Part shown: piece after piece, positions 27,012 through 35,341 of the stretch | Position numbering within the stretch: the stretch's first letter is position 1 | Layout: each line of letters opens with the position of its first letter | NCBI GenBank assembly: GCA_030706735.1 | Contig: JAUZNZ010000007.1 | Span: 1-64,000 of the forward strand | Reading direction: 5' to 3' | Length of the DNA stretch: 64,000 bases | Source: Bacteroidota bacterium | GTDB taxonomy: Bacteria; Bacteroidota; Bacteroidia; Chitinophagales; Chitinophagaceae | Made by a program: the position numbers and the translations under genes | The notes under the pieces: model-generated | Told to the model about the DNA's origin: nothing | Database searches by the model: none | The model's input: only the letters and a program-made list of their open reading frames with translations

Positions 27012-28313
27012 CGAGATTCTTCGGAATACCACGATCCCGTTATGACCGCCGAAGCCAAAGGTATTGCTCATCGCGACCCGGACGGGACGGCTTGCCGTTT
27101 TGGCGCTGCCGAGGATGATCTTCAGCCCGGCCGGGATCTCCGGATCCAGGTTCAGGGTATTGATCGTGGGCGGCAGGATGGAATCGCGAATGCTCAATAT
27201 GCAGGCGATCGCTTCGATGGCGCCGGCAGCCCCAAGCAGGTGGCCGGTCATGGACTTGGTGGCGCTGATGAAGAGATTTTCCGGATCGGCGCCAAACAGG
27301 CGGGTGATGGCCTGCACTTCGCTAAGGTCGCCAACGGGCGTGGACGTCGCGTGCGCATTCAGATAGTCGACCTCTTCCTTGTTGATCCCGGAATCTTCCA
27401 ATGCGAGTTGCATGGCGCGCAAGGCGCCGAGGCCCTCCGGATGCGTGGCCGTCATATGATAGGCATCTGCCGTCATGGCGGCGCCGGCAAGTTCCGCATA
27501 GATCCTGGCTCCTCTCTTGCGTGCGTGCTCATATTCCTCCAGCACCAGGGCGCCCCCGCCCTCTCCCATCACGAAGCCGTCGCGGCTGACGTCGAAGGGG
27601 CGCGAGGCGTGCGTGGGATCGTCATTGCGTGTGGACAGGGCCTTCATTGAACTGAAGCCGCCCACGGAAGCCTGTGTAACGGGCGCTTCCGAGCCGCCGG
27701 TGACCATGACCTTCGCCTTGCCCATGCGGATGTAGGTGAGGGCGTCCATGATGGCCGTATTGGAAGTCGCACAGGCGGATACCGTGGTATAGTTGATGCC
27801 CATGAGGCCATACTTGATGGAGATCATGCCGGAGGCCATGTTGGCGATGAGTTTGGGGACGAAGAAGGGGCTGAAGCGGGGCTGCGGGCCCGAACCGGGC
27901 CCGTCAGGCGCGGCAGCGCCGCCGCTCCCCGGAGCGGGAGCCCCGCTAAGGGCGTACTCCGTAACCTGGTCTTCGAAGGTTTGCATACCTCCCTGCCCCG
28001 TGCCCCAGATCACGCCCGTATCGAACGGATCCATCGCCGAGAAGTCCAGACCGGCGTCGCGGATGGCCTGGGATGCAGCCACGAGAGCGTATTGGGTGAA
28101 CAAGTCGGTTCGCTTCATCTCGTTGCGGTCCAGTTGGCCCGAGGGGTCGAATCCCCGGACCTCGCAAGCAAAGCGGGTCTTGAACTTCGAGGCGTCGAAC
28201 TTCGTGATGGGCCCGGCCCCGCTGTGGCCGTTGACGAGGCCGCTCCAAAAGGTATTTACGTCGTTGCCGAGGGGAGTTATGGCGCCGAGGCCGGTCACTA
28301 CTACTTTTTTCAT
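27009..28313 (-). CDS. fabF: Beta-ketoacyl-ACP synthase II
   Basis: A 434-residue condensing enzyme of fatty-acid elongation. The catalytic triad is Cys181 (in VSACATSNTA), His321 (NAHATSTPVGD) and His358 (KSMTGHLLGAAG), with the GFGGHN block at the C-terminus. Residues about 125-145 are a Gly/Pro/Ala-rich insert in a surface loop, absent from ordinary FabF. There is no acpP or other fab gene beside it. It lies 58 bases downstream of tetR, yet carries its own -7 box four bases before ATG. TetR control of lipid composition is plausible from context only. Confidence 0.95.
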   Translation of the reverse strand: MKKVVVTGLGAITPLGNDVNTFWSGLVNGHSGAGPITKFDASKFKTRFACEVRGFDPSGQLDRNEMKRTDLFTQYALVAASQAIRDAGLDFSAMDPFDTGVIWGTGQGGMQTFEDQVTEYALSGAPAPGSGGAAAPDGPGSGPQPRFSPFFVPKLIANMASGMISIKYGLMGINYTTVSACATSNTAIMDALTYIRMGKAKVMVTGGSEAPVTQASVGGFSSMKALSTRNDDPTHASRPFDVSRDGFVMGEGGGALVLEEYEHARKRGARIYAELAGAAMTADAYHMTATHPEGLGALRAMQLALEDSGINKEEVDYLNAHATSTPVGDLSEVQAITRLFGADPENLFISATKSMTGHLLGAAGAIEAIACILSIRDSILPPTINTLNLDPEIPAGLKIILGSAKTASRPVRVAMSNTFGFGGHNGIVVFRRIS

Positions 28314-28317
28314 TGTG

Positions 28318-28325
28318 CAAATTTA
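28318..28325 (-). promoter_or_regulatory. fabF -7 element, four bases before ATG
   Basis: On the minus strand TAAATTTG, then CACA, then the fabF ATG at 28313. Same spacing as at purC, miaE and lysC. Confidence 0.5.
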
Positions 28326-28371
28326 GTATTCCATTTCCGGGGAATGGACGGGATATTTGGGTGCATGGGTT

Positions 28372-28983
28372 TCATAGCAGCCAGTCCGGGCTTTTTTCGA
28401 CCCATTTTGCCGGGCTGGTCCCCAGATCCTTTAATAACTGATCCATCATCCGATCAAAGACATTGTTGCCCAATACACGGGAGAGGAGCAGGGAGGACAG
28501 CATGGCGGAAAGAACCAATAAGGCCCGGTCACGTGCCCTTCCGTGAAAATGAAGCGTGCGCTCTTCGCGTCCTTTCTCGAGGCAGTAGGCCACCCAATCC
28601 AGGATCGCCTCGCACATTTCCACCAGCTTATGCTGCATTTCCGGGGAGAATGTCTCGTAATCCGGTGTGAGGGAGCCGGTGAGACAGATCATTCCCTTCC
28701 TGCTCTTGTCGAAGAATCCCTGCATGATCCTTTTTATCTGTTCGTCCCCCGGCAGGTGCGCCCAATCCTGGCGGCCAGCCGCCACTCTTTTCAATTCCTC
28801 CCCGATCACGCTGATGCCCAGGTCCGCTTTGGAAGGGAAGTGGTAATGGATCGCCGCATTACGGACATCCATGATCCCGGCAATATCCGCATAACTGAAG
28901 GCGTTAAATCCCTTCAGGCGGATGAGCTGATCGGCCAGTTCAACGATCTCGGTGCGGGTGGCTGGTTTGGTTGAAGAGGGCAT
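28372..28983 (-). CDS. TetR-family transcriptional regulator
   Basis: A 203-residue repressor-type protein. The N-terminal helix-turn-helix is in FSYADIAGIMDVRNAAIHYHFPSK-type sequence (about 29-52), with the characteristic xYYHFxxK-like IHYHFPSKADL. The C-terminal ligand-binding domain (about 60-195) has no recognisable specificity. A perfect 20-bp palindrome adjoins its promoter (29009-29028), indicating autoregulation. Downstream fabF is the most obvious other target by position. Confidence 0.92.
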   Translation of the reverse strand: MPSSTKPATRTEIVELADQLIRLKGFNAFSYADIAGIMDVRNAAIHYHFPSKADLGISVIGEELKRVAAGRQDWAHLPGDEQIKRIMQGFFDKSRKGMICLTGSLTPDYETFSPEMQHKLVEMCEAILDWVAYCLEKGREERTLHFHGRARDRALLVLSAMLSSLLLSRVLGNNVFDRMMDQLLKDLGTSPAKWVEKSPDWLL

Positions 28984-29000
28984 TTCGGAGGCTTTGTACG

Positions 29001-29008
29001 CAAATATA
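29001..29008 (-). promoter_or_regulatory. tetR -7 element
   Basis: On the minus strand TATATTTG, 17 bases before the ATG at 28983 and directly abutting the palindromic operator on its upstream side. Confidence 0.6.
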
Positions 29009-29028
29009 CTTACTTACTAGTAAGTAAG
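29009..29028. promoter_or_regulatory. Perfect 20-bp palindromic operator
   Basis: CTTACTTACTAGTAAGTAAG reads the same on both strands. It starts at the base next to the -7 box and fills the spacer toward -33, so a bound dimer would block RNA polymerase. Size and position are those of TetR operators. Confidence 0.8.
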
Positions 29029-29336
29029 GAAATTACGCTATAAAAAAGCCTTTTGATATATTCTCACTCTAACAATCAACAAGTTATATTGGAACCTCAC
29101 CCGGGTCAACTAAAGGAATGCCATTACCCGGGGCGAAGCAGGGATAGGAAAAGAAAGCGGGTTGAGGGAGTTCCGGGAGGATATTCAAGAGGCCGGCCGC
29201 GGATAGCGTTTATAGGTCACCGTGACACCCAGGTTGAGCCCCGACCGGCTGAGCTATAAATAGATATAAAAAAAATATAAAGAAATTATAAAAAATAGCA
29301 TTTTTTTAACCCAACCCTCCGCTTTTTCCGCACATA
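29029..29336. other. Intergenic region without a supported gene
   Basis: About 300 bases between the tetR operator and the ureohydrolase promoter. The central part is GC-rich (29110-29250) and includes a GTCAC-C-GTGAC inverted repeat at 29216-29226; the right part (29262-29310) is almost pure A/T. A short open frame at 29053-29259 has unlikely composition and no start context. I see nothing else. Confidence 0.6.
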
Positions 29337-29367
29337 TTTTGGTTATAGTATATACTGTGCTACCTTG
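29337..29367 (+). promoter_or_regulatory. Ureohydrolase promoter candidate
   Basis: TTTTGG at 29337-29342, an 18-nt gap, then TACCTTG at 29361-29367 (one T short of TAnnTTTG). It follows an A/T-rich stretch of about 50 bases that may act as an UP-like element. Confidence 0.4.
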
Positions 29368-29397
29368 CGCAGCGTTCCTGTAAAGACTACTACTATA

Positions 29398-30441
29398 ATG
29401 ACAGATCTATCCCAGTTCAATGCCAACGGCCCCAGCAATCCCAAAAACAACATTTTCGGTTTGCCTTTTACTGAGGAGGAAGCGCGTGTCGTGATCCTGC
29501 CTGTGCCCTGGGAGGTTACCGTAAGCTATGGCGCGGGCACATCCAGAGCGGCGGAACATATTTTTCAGGCGAGCATGCAGGTCGATCTCTTCGACTCGGA
29601 AACGAACGAATCCTGGCGCAAAGGCATTTTTATGCGGCAGCCGGACAGAAAGGTGCTGATGAAAAGCGATTACCTGCGCAAAGAAGCCGAGTTGTACATC
29701 AACTATACATCAAAGGGGGAGATGCTGGAGAAGAACACCTTCATGTGCAAATCCCTGCGAGAGATCAATGAAGGCAGCGCGATCATGAACAACTGGGTCT
29801 ACGAACAAACGCGTGACCTGCTGGCCAATGGGAAGCTTGTCGTGTTACTGGGCGGCGATCACAGCGTGCCGCTCGGTTATTTCAAGGCTGTCGCCGAAAA
29901 ACATGGCGACTTCGGCATCCTGCAGATCGATGCGCACTGCGACCTGCGCAAGTGTTATGAGAATTTCGTGTACAGCCATGCCAGCGTCATGTACAATGCG
30001 CTGCAGGAGATCCCCCAATTAAAAAGACTGGTTCAGGTAGGCGTTCGGGATTATTCCGAGGAGGAATGGGAATACATCAGCAACAGCAATTACCAGGTGA
30101 TCACCTATTTTGACAGGGATATCAAGGAACGCGGTTACGAGGGGCAGACCTGGAAGCAGATTGCCGACGAGATCGTGAGCCACCTGCCCGACAAAGTGTA
30201 CATCAGTTTCGATATAGACGGATTGGATCCCAAACTATGCCCTTGCACGGGAACCCCGGTCCAAGGCGGTTTCGAGGTCGACCAGGTTCTTTACCTCATC
30301 AAGAAGATCGTACAGAGCGGAAGGAAGTTCATCGGATTCGACCTGGTTGAGGTCGGGGTAGGAGAGACCGGCTTCGACGCCAATGTCGGCGCCCGCATCT
30401 TATGGAAACTTAGTAACTTGCTCGTAGCCAGCAATCCTTAA
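29398..30441 (+). CDS. Ureohydrolase (arginase/agmatinase/formimidoylglutamase family)
   Basis: A 347-residue manganese enzyme of the arginase superfamily, which releases urea or formamide from guanidino compounds. All metal-site motifs are present: GGDHS at 152-156, DAHCD at 178-182 and FDIDGLDP at 271-278. There is a roughly 100-residue N-terminal region longer than in standard agmatinase. I start at ATG 29398; an upstream TTG lies within the promoter box. Arginase, agmatinase or another guanidino substrate cannot be told apart. The next gene follows after 5 bases. Confidence 0.88.
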   Translation: MTDLSQFNANGPSNPKNNIFGLPFTEEEARVVILPVPWEVTVSYGAGTSRAAEHIFQASMQVDLFDSETNESWRKGIFMRQPDRKVLMKSDYLRKEAELYINYTSKGEMLEKNTFMCKSLREINEGSAIMNNWVYEQTRDLLANGKLVVLLGGDHSVPLGYFKAVAEKHGDFGILQIDAHCDLRKCYENFVYSHASVMYNALQEIPQLKRLVQVGVRDYSEEEWEYISNSNYQVITYFDRDIKERGYEGQTWKQIADEIVSHLPDKVYISFDIDGLDPKLCPCTGTPVQGGFEVDQVLYLIKKIVQSGRKFIGFDLVEVGVGETGFDANVGARILWKLSNLLVASNP

Positions 30442-30446
30442 TTTTC

Positions 30447-31073
30447 ATGCGCTACGAATACGTAGTCTACCTTAAAAGAGACAGCAGGCGGGCCGTGGAC
30501 GCCACCAGCATATTGTTATGCTGTTTTTCGGCGTTAAGCCTGCTGTTCGATCAAATCCATCCCCACCATTTCAATTATTTTTTCTCCGGAGTGGCCGTCG
30601 TCCTGCTGGGCGGCGTCGGGACGAATATCCTGCTGGCGCGACGCGGAAGGGTTGTACGCTATAAATTTTTACTCCTGCTTGCTGCGCTGGGATGGCTGGC
30701 GATGCCTTACCTGCAATGGCTAAGCGTGCCGCTGGTGCTTTCCGCCTTCCTCGAATACCAGGCCAAGCGTCCCCTGGAAATCGGATTCTCGCCTGATAGC
30801 GTCGTGGTGAACAGCCTGTGGAGAAGGCGGTTTGTCTGGTCTGCCTTCAACAATGTGATCCTGAAGGACGGTCTGCTGACCCTGGACTTCAGGAATAACC
30901 GGCTTTTACAGAAAGAGGTGGACGAAGAGGAAGAAGGGGACGCCGAGGAGGACGAATTCAACGCTTTTTGCCAGGGCAGGCTGCGGGAAGCCGGAGGGCC
31001 GGGTGGGGAGGCGGGGCGACGAAGTGGGGAGGCCGGGGAAAATTTTATGGAAAAAGCGGGCACCGGCATCTAA
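30447..31073 (+). CDS. Membrane protein with PH-like C-terminal domain, paralogue of next gene
   Basis: A 208-residue protein: about four hydrophobic helices in residues 18-115, then a beta-rich domain (about 112-170) containing GFSPDSVVVNSL...RRFVWSAFNNVILKDGLLTLDF, an acidic run EEEEGDAEEDE and FNAFCQGRL. The tail after about residue 183 is a Gly/Ala/Glu/Arg repeat encoded by a plus-strand G-rich block and looks like an extension into low-complexity DNA. The layout repeats in the next gene. I know no named family; bacterial PH-like (YcxB/bPH) membrane proteins look alike. Confidence 0.7.
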   Translation: MRYEYVVYLKRDSRRAVDATSILLCCFSALSLLFDQIHPHHFNYFFSGVAVVLLGGVGTNILLARRGRVVRYKFLLLLAALGWLAMPYLQWLSVPLVLSAFLEYQAKRPLEIGFSPDSVVVNSLWRRRFVWSAFNNVILKDGLLTLDFRNNRLLQKEVDEEEEGDAEEDEFNAFCQGRLREAGGPGGEAGRRSGEAGENFMEKAGTGI

Positions 31074-31089
31074 CCTTAAAATACTGCCT

Positions 31090-31689
31090 ATGAACTCCGT
31101 CTCGCTTGCTGTGGTTCATCCTTCATTCGAAAGACTGAAGCGTTCGGGGAAGTGGCTGCACCTGGCGGCCGGGTTATTGATCCTTACACATGCCTTGAGC
31201 CATGCACACCGGACGGAATCGAGCCCGGTTTATTTCTGGTGCCAGCTCATTATTTCCATCGACATACTTATTCTCGTGCTGGCCGGACGGGACGCGCTGG
31301 TCCAACTCCCCGTGGTGAACTTATTTTTCAGGGTAGTAGAGATCGCTTTTTTCCTGGGGATCGGCCTGCTTATGTTGCTGGAGGGGAAGACCGGGATTGG
31401 CGTCGTGCATCTCTGCCTGAGCATGGCATACAGCTATTTATTCTATTGCGAACGGAACCTCCGCTCGGAGGAACTGCTCTCCTTTCATCATACCGGGGTG
31501 ACTATCCCCGGGCTTCCGGAGAACCGCTGGTTTCTGTGGGCTGATATTAATAGCGTGGAAGTGCACTACGATTCGATCCATATCCGGACTTCCGGGAGGG
31601 CGGATCTGCACTTCGAGCTACGCAGAAATCTTGAATTCGCAGAACTGGATCAAATTCACGAATTTTGCAGGCATTATTTAGGGAGTTAG
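31090..31689 (+). CDS. Membrane protein with PH-like C-terminal domain, paralogue of previous gene
   Basis: A 199-residue protein with four hydrophobic helices (about 19-38, 46-64, 74-94 and 98-116) and a C-terminal beta domain with FHHTGVTIPGL...ENRWFLWADINSVEVHYDSIHI and ending QIHEFCRHYL. This lines up with the previous gene in order and key residues (F..G.V, W..N, D-hydrophobic stretch, EFC or AFC near the end). I start at ATG 31090 because the longer reading only translates the G-rich tail of the upstream gene. Role unknown. Confidence 0.7.
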   Translation: MNSVSLAVVHPSFERLKRSGKWLHLAAGLLILTHALSHAHRTESSPVYFWCQLIISIDILILVLAGRDALVQLPVVNLFFRVVEIAFFLGIGLLMLLEGKTGIGVVHLCLSMAYSYLFYCERNLRSEELLSFHHTGVTIPGLPENRWFLWADINSVEVHYDSIHIRTSGRADLHFELRRNLEFAELDQIHEFCRHYLGS

Positions 31690-31690
31690 G

Positions 31691-31750
31691 GAACGAGTGA
31701 ACCCATCCTGAAGCAAGTGAATCAATCCCGAAGACAGTGAATGAATCGCC
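31691..31750 (+). repeat. Three 20-bp imperfect tandem repeats spanning a start codon
   Basis: Units at 31691-31710, 31711-31730 and 31731-31750 share AGTGAA followed by about three bases and ATCC/ATCG. Each contains a GTG at the same place: the first two open frames of only 4 and 7 codons, the third is the start codon of the radical SAM gene. Confidence 0.6.
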
Positions 31751-33029
31751 ATTTGTCCTCTATTCCGACGGAAAGGGGAATATTTTCGAAGACCTGACCT
31801 TGTATGCGACCGGTCGCAGCGGATGGGATGCCTTACCGGTATCCCCCGAAGACTGGATCGAACTGCCCGACGGAGGCTCGCTTTACGAACTCCCCGGGCG
31901 CAAGGGGATTGGCGTAGACGTCATTACCGGCGAGATGCGCCTGTGTGAAAAGGGGTGGGCCGTGGCCGCATTTATCCCGCCCGCCCATACCGGTCTATAC
32001 CTGTCGGCTTATGAAACAGCGGCAGGCGCCCCTACCCTGCCCTTATTTTGTTATACGGCTGCGGGATGGCTAAACGGTAAATTCCATGTGCCCGCCATCC
32101 GCATCGAACGGGATATCCGCCAGGACTGCAAGGGTTATGACTGGGACAGGATCCATGAAGGCGTGGATCGCAGCCTTCAGGCTTATCCGGAAAACCGTCT
32201 GGTAAAACACCTGGCCAACAATTGCGCCCTGACCTATCACTGCCCTGCGGCCCGCAACTACTTCATGGGGCGCTGGGAATGCCCGGTGCCTGTATCGCCC
32301 GCCTGCAACGCAAACTGCCTGGGATGCATCTCCTTTCAACCACAGGAAGAGAGCATTACTTCCCCGCAGGACCGCCTGAGTTTCCGTCCCACCGCGGAAG
32401 AGATCGTGGAATTTACGGTGCCGCATCTGCAGACCGCGGCCTACCCGATCGTCAGCTTCGGACAGGGCTGCGAGGGGGAGCCTCTGCTGATGTGGGATAC
32501 GATGCGGGAAGCGATCATCGAAATGCGCAAGCATACGGACCGGGGCAGCATCAATGTCAACACGAACGGCAGCCGGCCGGATGCGGTGAGGGCGCTCTGC
32601 GAGGCCGGGCTGGACTCGATACGGGTCAGTACGAACTCCGCCCGGCGGGCCATTTACGAGGCTTATTACCGGCCCAATAACTATACTTTCGAGGACATCG
32701 TGGAGAGCCTGCGTATTGTCCGCTCCTACGGAGGCTGGGCCTCCATCAACTATTTCGTTTTCCCGGGCATGACCGACAGCGTGGAAGAATACGAGGCGCT
32801 GAGGAAGCTGATCCGCGACACGGGTCTCACCATGATCCAATGGCGCAACTTCAATATCGACCCCGATTGGTACCTGGGGCGCATCGGCGTGACGGATACC
32901 GGCGAATTCCTCGGCGTCAGACAGCTGATGGAACTGATCCATGAGGAATTCCCGGAGGTCAGGTACGGCTATTTCAACCCGCCGATGGAACGGATCCGGG
33001 GTGGATTTGAAAAGGATTTTGCGCATTAG
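31737..33029 (+). CDS. Radical SAM protein of unknown function
   Basis: A 430-residue radical SAM enzyme. The cluster motif is Cys190-x3-Cys194-x2-Cys197 (ACNANCLGCISF), preceded by a roughly 180-residue N-terminal domain with its own CPAARNYF element. A glycine-rich QGCEGEPLL and VNTNGSRPD follow as SAM-binding strands, and the barrel ends near residue 375, with a short tail and no SPASM-type Cys cluster. The likely start is GTG at 31737 in the third tandem repeat. It closes a run of four same-strand genes after the ureohydrolase. I do not recognise its substrate. Confidence 0.85.
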   Translation: MNESPFVLYSDGKGNIFEDLTLYATGRSGWDALPVSPEDWIELPDGGSLYELPGRKGIGVDVITGEMRLCEKGWAVAAFIPPAHTGLYLSAYETAAGAPTLPLFCYTAAGWLNGKFHVPAIRIERDIRQDCKGYDWDRIHEGVDRSLQAYPENRLVKHLANNCALTYHCPAARNYFMGRWECPVPVSPACNANCLGCISFQPQEESITSPQDRLSFRPTAEEIVEFTVPHLQTAAYPIVSFGQGCEGEPLLMWDTMREAIIEMRKHTDRGSINVNTNGSRPDAVRALCEAGLDSIRVSTNSARRAIYEAYYRPNNYTFEDIVESLRIVRSYGGWASINYFVFPGMTDSVEEYEALRKLIRDTGLTMIQWRNFNIDPDWYLGRIGVTDTGEFLGVRQLMELIHEEFPEVRYGYFNPPMERIRGGFEKDFAH

Positions 33030-33141
33030 GGGGAGTGGCTGGCGGAGTGGGTGGCGGCGATGGAAATTAACATTTTATGAGGCGACGGATGGGCAATTAG
33101 CAGGGAATTTGCAGCGTTATCCGGATAAGTGGTAAATTCGT

Positions 33142-34035
33142 ATGCAGAACAACTCCGGCATGGAAGATCATTTCGAATCGAAAAAGAACGTAAAGGCCTC
33201 GGGCTATACGGCGCTCATTTGCATCGCGTTGCTCCTGCTCTTTTTTTATATCGGTTGGACACAGCCGCCGGCGCCGGTCCCCGTAGTCGAGGACGGCATC
33301 GAAGTGAACCTGGGCAATAGCGACAAGGGGCTGGGCGCGGATCAACCTTACCTGCCGGGCAAGCCCTCCGCGGAGGACAAGGAAAAATACACGCCGCCCA
33401 AGCAGGCTGTGGTAGAAAAAACGCCGGTCAAGGAAGTCGAGACGAATGACAATGACAAGGAAGAAGCGCCCGTCATTAAGAAGCCGCCGGTAACCAAACC
33501 CCATGCGACCAAGCTCCCCGACAAGGATATCGTCAAGACGCCGGTCAGGCCGGTCAAGCAGCCTGATGTGCTGCCGACTCCGCCGAAGCCGAGGCCCAAG
33601 GCCGTCTTTCATGGCGTCAATGGCACCGGCACTGGTGGCAACGAGGCCGATGATTATAAGCCGGGCGGCAACCAAGGGATCGCGGGCGGACGTGGCGATC
33701 AGGGCGCGCCGGGCGGAAATCCCAACTCCACTAATTATTCCGGAGGCGGAAGGGGTAATTCGGGGGTAAGTATTTCGAGGGGGTTGGGCGGCAGGAAGAT
33801 CACCGGAACGCCTGCCTTCACCGATGATTTCAACGAGAATGCGAAGGTCGCGATCGACGTGCACGTGGACGGGAATGGAAATGTTTCGGACGCTCAATAT
33901 CAGTTAATGGGATCCACGACGTCGGAATCCTCCCTCAAGGCGATCGCCATCCGCAAGGCCCGGCAGGTAAAATTCAATGCCACCGGCCAGGAGTCCACCG
34001 GGACGCTTGTCTTTAATTTCAAGGTGCATAACTAG
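33142..34035 (+). CDS. TonB-like energy transducer with Gly-rich linker
   Basis: A 297-residue single-span protein: cytoplasmic N-terminus, one membrane helix at about 22-38, a Pro/Lys/Val-rich periplasmic stretch (about 40-155), a Gly/Asn-rich collagen-like segment with GGNQGIAGGRGDQGAPGG (about 160-212), and a C-terminal beta domain with VAIDVHVDGNGNVSDAQ typical of TonB/TolA C-domains. It probably spans the periplasm to energise an outer-membrane receptor or act TolA-like. No exbB or exbD lies nearby. folC follows at once. Confidence 0.8.
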   Translation: MQNNSGMEDHFESKKNVKASGYTALICIALLLLFFYIGWTQPPAPVPVVEDGIEVNLGNSDKGLGADQPYLPGKPSAEDKEKYTPPKQAVVEKTPVKEVETNDNDKEEAPVIKKPPVTKPHATKLPDKDIVKTPVRPVKQPDVLPTPPKPRPKAVFHGVNGTGTGGNEADDYKPGGNQGIAGGRGDQGAPGGNPNSTNYSGGGRGNSGVSISRGLGGRKITGTPAFTDDFNENAKVAIDVHVDGNGNVSDAQYQLMGSTTSESSLKAIAIRKARQVKFNATGQESTGTLVFNFKVHN

Positions 34036-34039
34036 TTGC

Positions 34040-35341
34040 TTGGACTACGCGCAAACACTCTCCTACCTGTTCGAACGGCTGCCGATGTTTACGCGCATCG
34101 GCGCAGCGGCCTACCGGAAAGACCTTTTCAATACGATCGCGCTGCTCGAATCACTGGGCAATCCCCAGCACCGGTTCAAGTCCGTGCATGTCGCGGGGAC
34201 GAACGGCAAGGGATCCACCAGCCATATGCTGGCCGCTATCTTTCAAACGGCCGGTTATAAAACAGGATTATATACGTCTCCGCATCTGCGGGATTTCCGC
34301 GAACGCATCCGGATCAACGGGGCCATGATCCCCGAACGACAGGTAACCGATCTGGTGGAGCGCATTCAACCGGTAGCGGATCGGATCGACCCTTCCTTTT
34401 TTGAGGTGACGGTCGCGATGGCCTTCGACTATTTCGCCGCCGAACAAGTCGATATCGCGATCGTGGAAGTGGGATTGGGAGGCAGACTGGACAGCACCAA
34501 TGTCATCACGCCGGAAGTATCCGTCATCACGCAGATCGGCTTCGATCATATGAACCTGCTGGGGAATACCCTGGAGGAGATTGCCGGCGAAAAAGCGGGC
34601 ATCATCAAGCCGGGCGTCCCGGTGGTCATCGGGGAATACCATCCGGTCACGGCCCCCGTATTCGAAGAAAAGGCGAAAACGATGGGCGCGCCCCTAAGCT
34701 ATGCCGACAGGGAACGTTGGGTGGCGGAGTGGTCCTTCGAGCGTCACGCGCTCGTGGCGGAGGTGAGTTCCCGATCTGCCATCGACAAGGAATACTACCA
34801 TCTCGACCTCCCCGGGATCTATCAGACCCATAATCTCGTCACTGTACTTGAAGCCGTGCATGTGTTGGCGGGGCTCGGTTGGCGACTGCCGCACGCTCAG
34901 GTCCATCAGGCGCTGAAGCAGGTCAGGAAGCTAACGGGACTGCATGGGCGTTGGGAGCTGATTCACGAACATCCGGACGTTGTACTGGACGTGGCGCACA
35001 ATGAGGATGGCATCCGGCAGTTGGTCCGCCAGATGGAGCTCACCGACCATGAAGACCTGCACATCGTCTTCGGCATGGTGAGGGACAAGGAGATCGATCG
35101 GGTGCTGGACTTGCTGCCCAGGCAGGCCGTTTACTATTTTACCCGTGCGCAACTTCCGCGGAGTCTTCCGGAAGATCAGTTGGCCGAGCGTGCCGGAGCG
35201 AAAGGGCTGCGGGGAAAGGCCTACCCCACTGTTATGGAGGCCCTGACGGCGGCGAGGGAACATGCGCGTGAACGCGACCTCGTCCTGGTGTGCGGGAGCG
35301 TCTTCGTGGTGGGCGAAGTGGAGGGGAGACTAATACGTTAG
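34040..35341 (+). CDS. folC: Folylpolyglutamate synthase / dihydrofolate synthase
   Basis: A 433-residue ATP-dependent ligase of the Mur-ligase fold that adds glutamate to folates, often also dihydropteroate. Landmarks: LPMFTRIGAAAYRKDL, P-loop GTNGKGST, the YTSPHLRDFRERIRING block, EVGLGGRLDSTN, ITQIGFDHMNLLG and LDVAHNEDG. I propose TTG 34040 as start because homologues begin with M-[DN]YxxTxxYLF; this puts it 4 bases after the stop of the TonB-like gene. ATG at about 34087 is the alternative but would cut conserved residues. The 3' end overlaps the next gene by 12 bases. Confidence 0.93.
   Translation: MDYAQTLSYLFERLPMFTRIGAAAYRKDLFNTIALLESLGNPQHRFKSVHVAGTNGKGSTSHMLAAIFQTAGYKTGLYTSPHLRDFRERIRINGAMIPERQVTDLVERIQPVADRIDPSFFEVTVAMAFDYFAAEQVDIAIVEVGLGGRLDSTNVITPEVSVITQIGFDHMNLLGNTLEEIAGEKAGIIKPGVPVVIGEYHPVTAPVFEEKAKTMGAPLSYADRERWVAEWSFERHALVAEVSSRSAIDKEYYHLDLPGIYQTHNLVTVLEAVHVLAGLGWRLPHAQVHQALKQVRKLTGLHGRWELIHEHPDVVLDVAHNEDGIRQLVRQMELTDHEDLHIVFGMVRDKEIDRVLDLLPRQAVYYFTRAQLPRSLPEDQLAERAGAKGLRGKAYPTVMEALTAAREHARERDLVLVCGSVFVVGEVEGRLIR

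Noticed and set aside
26733-27650. 305-codon plus-strand frame across ccmE and fabF
   Set aside because: Spans two conserved minus-strand genes; no start context or domain.
29053-29259. 68-codon plus-strand frame in the tetR-ureohydrolase gap
   Set aside because: Odd composition (Arg/Pro/His-rich), no promoter or ribosome site, no resemblance to any family.
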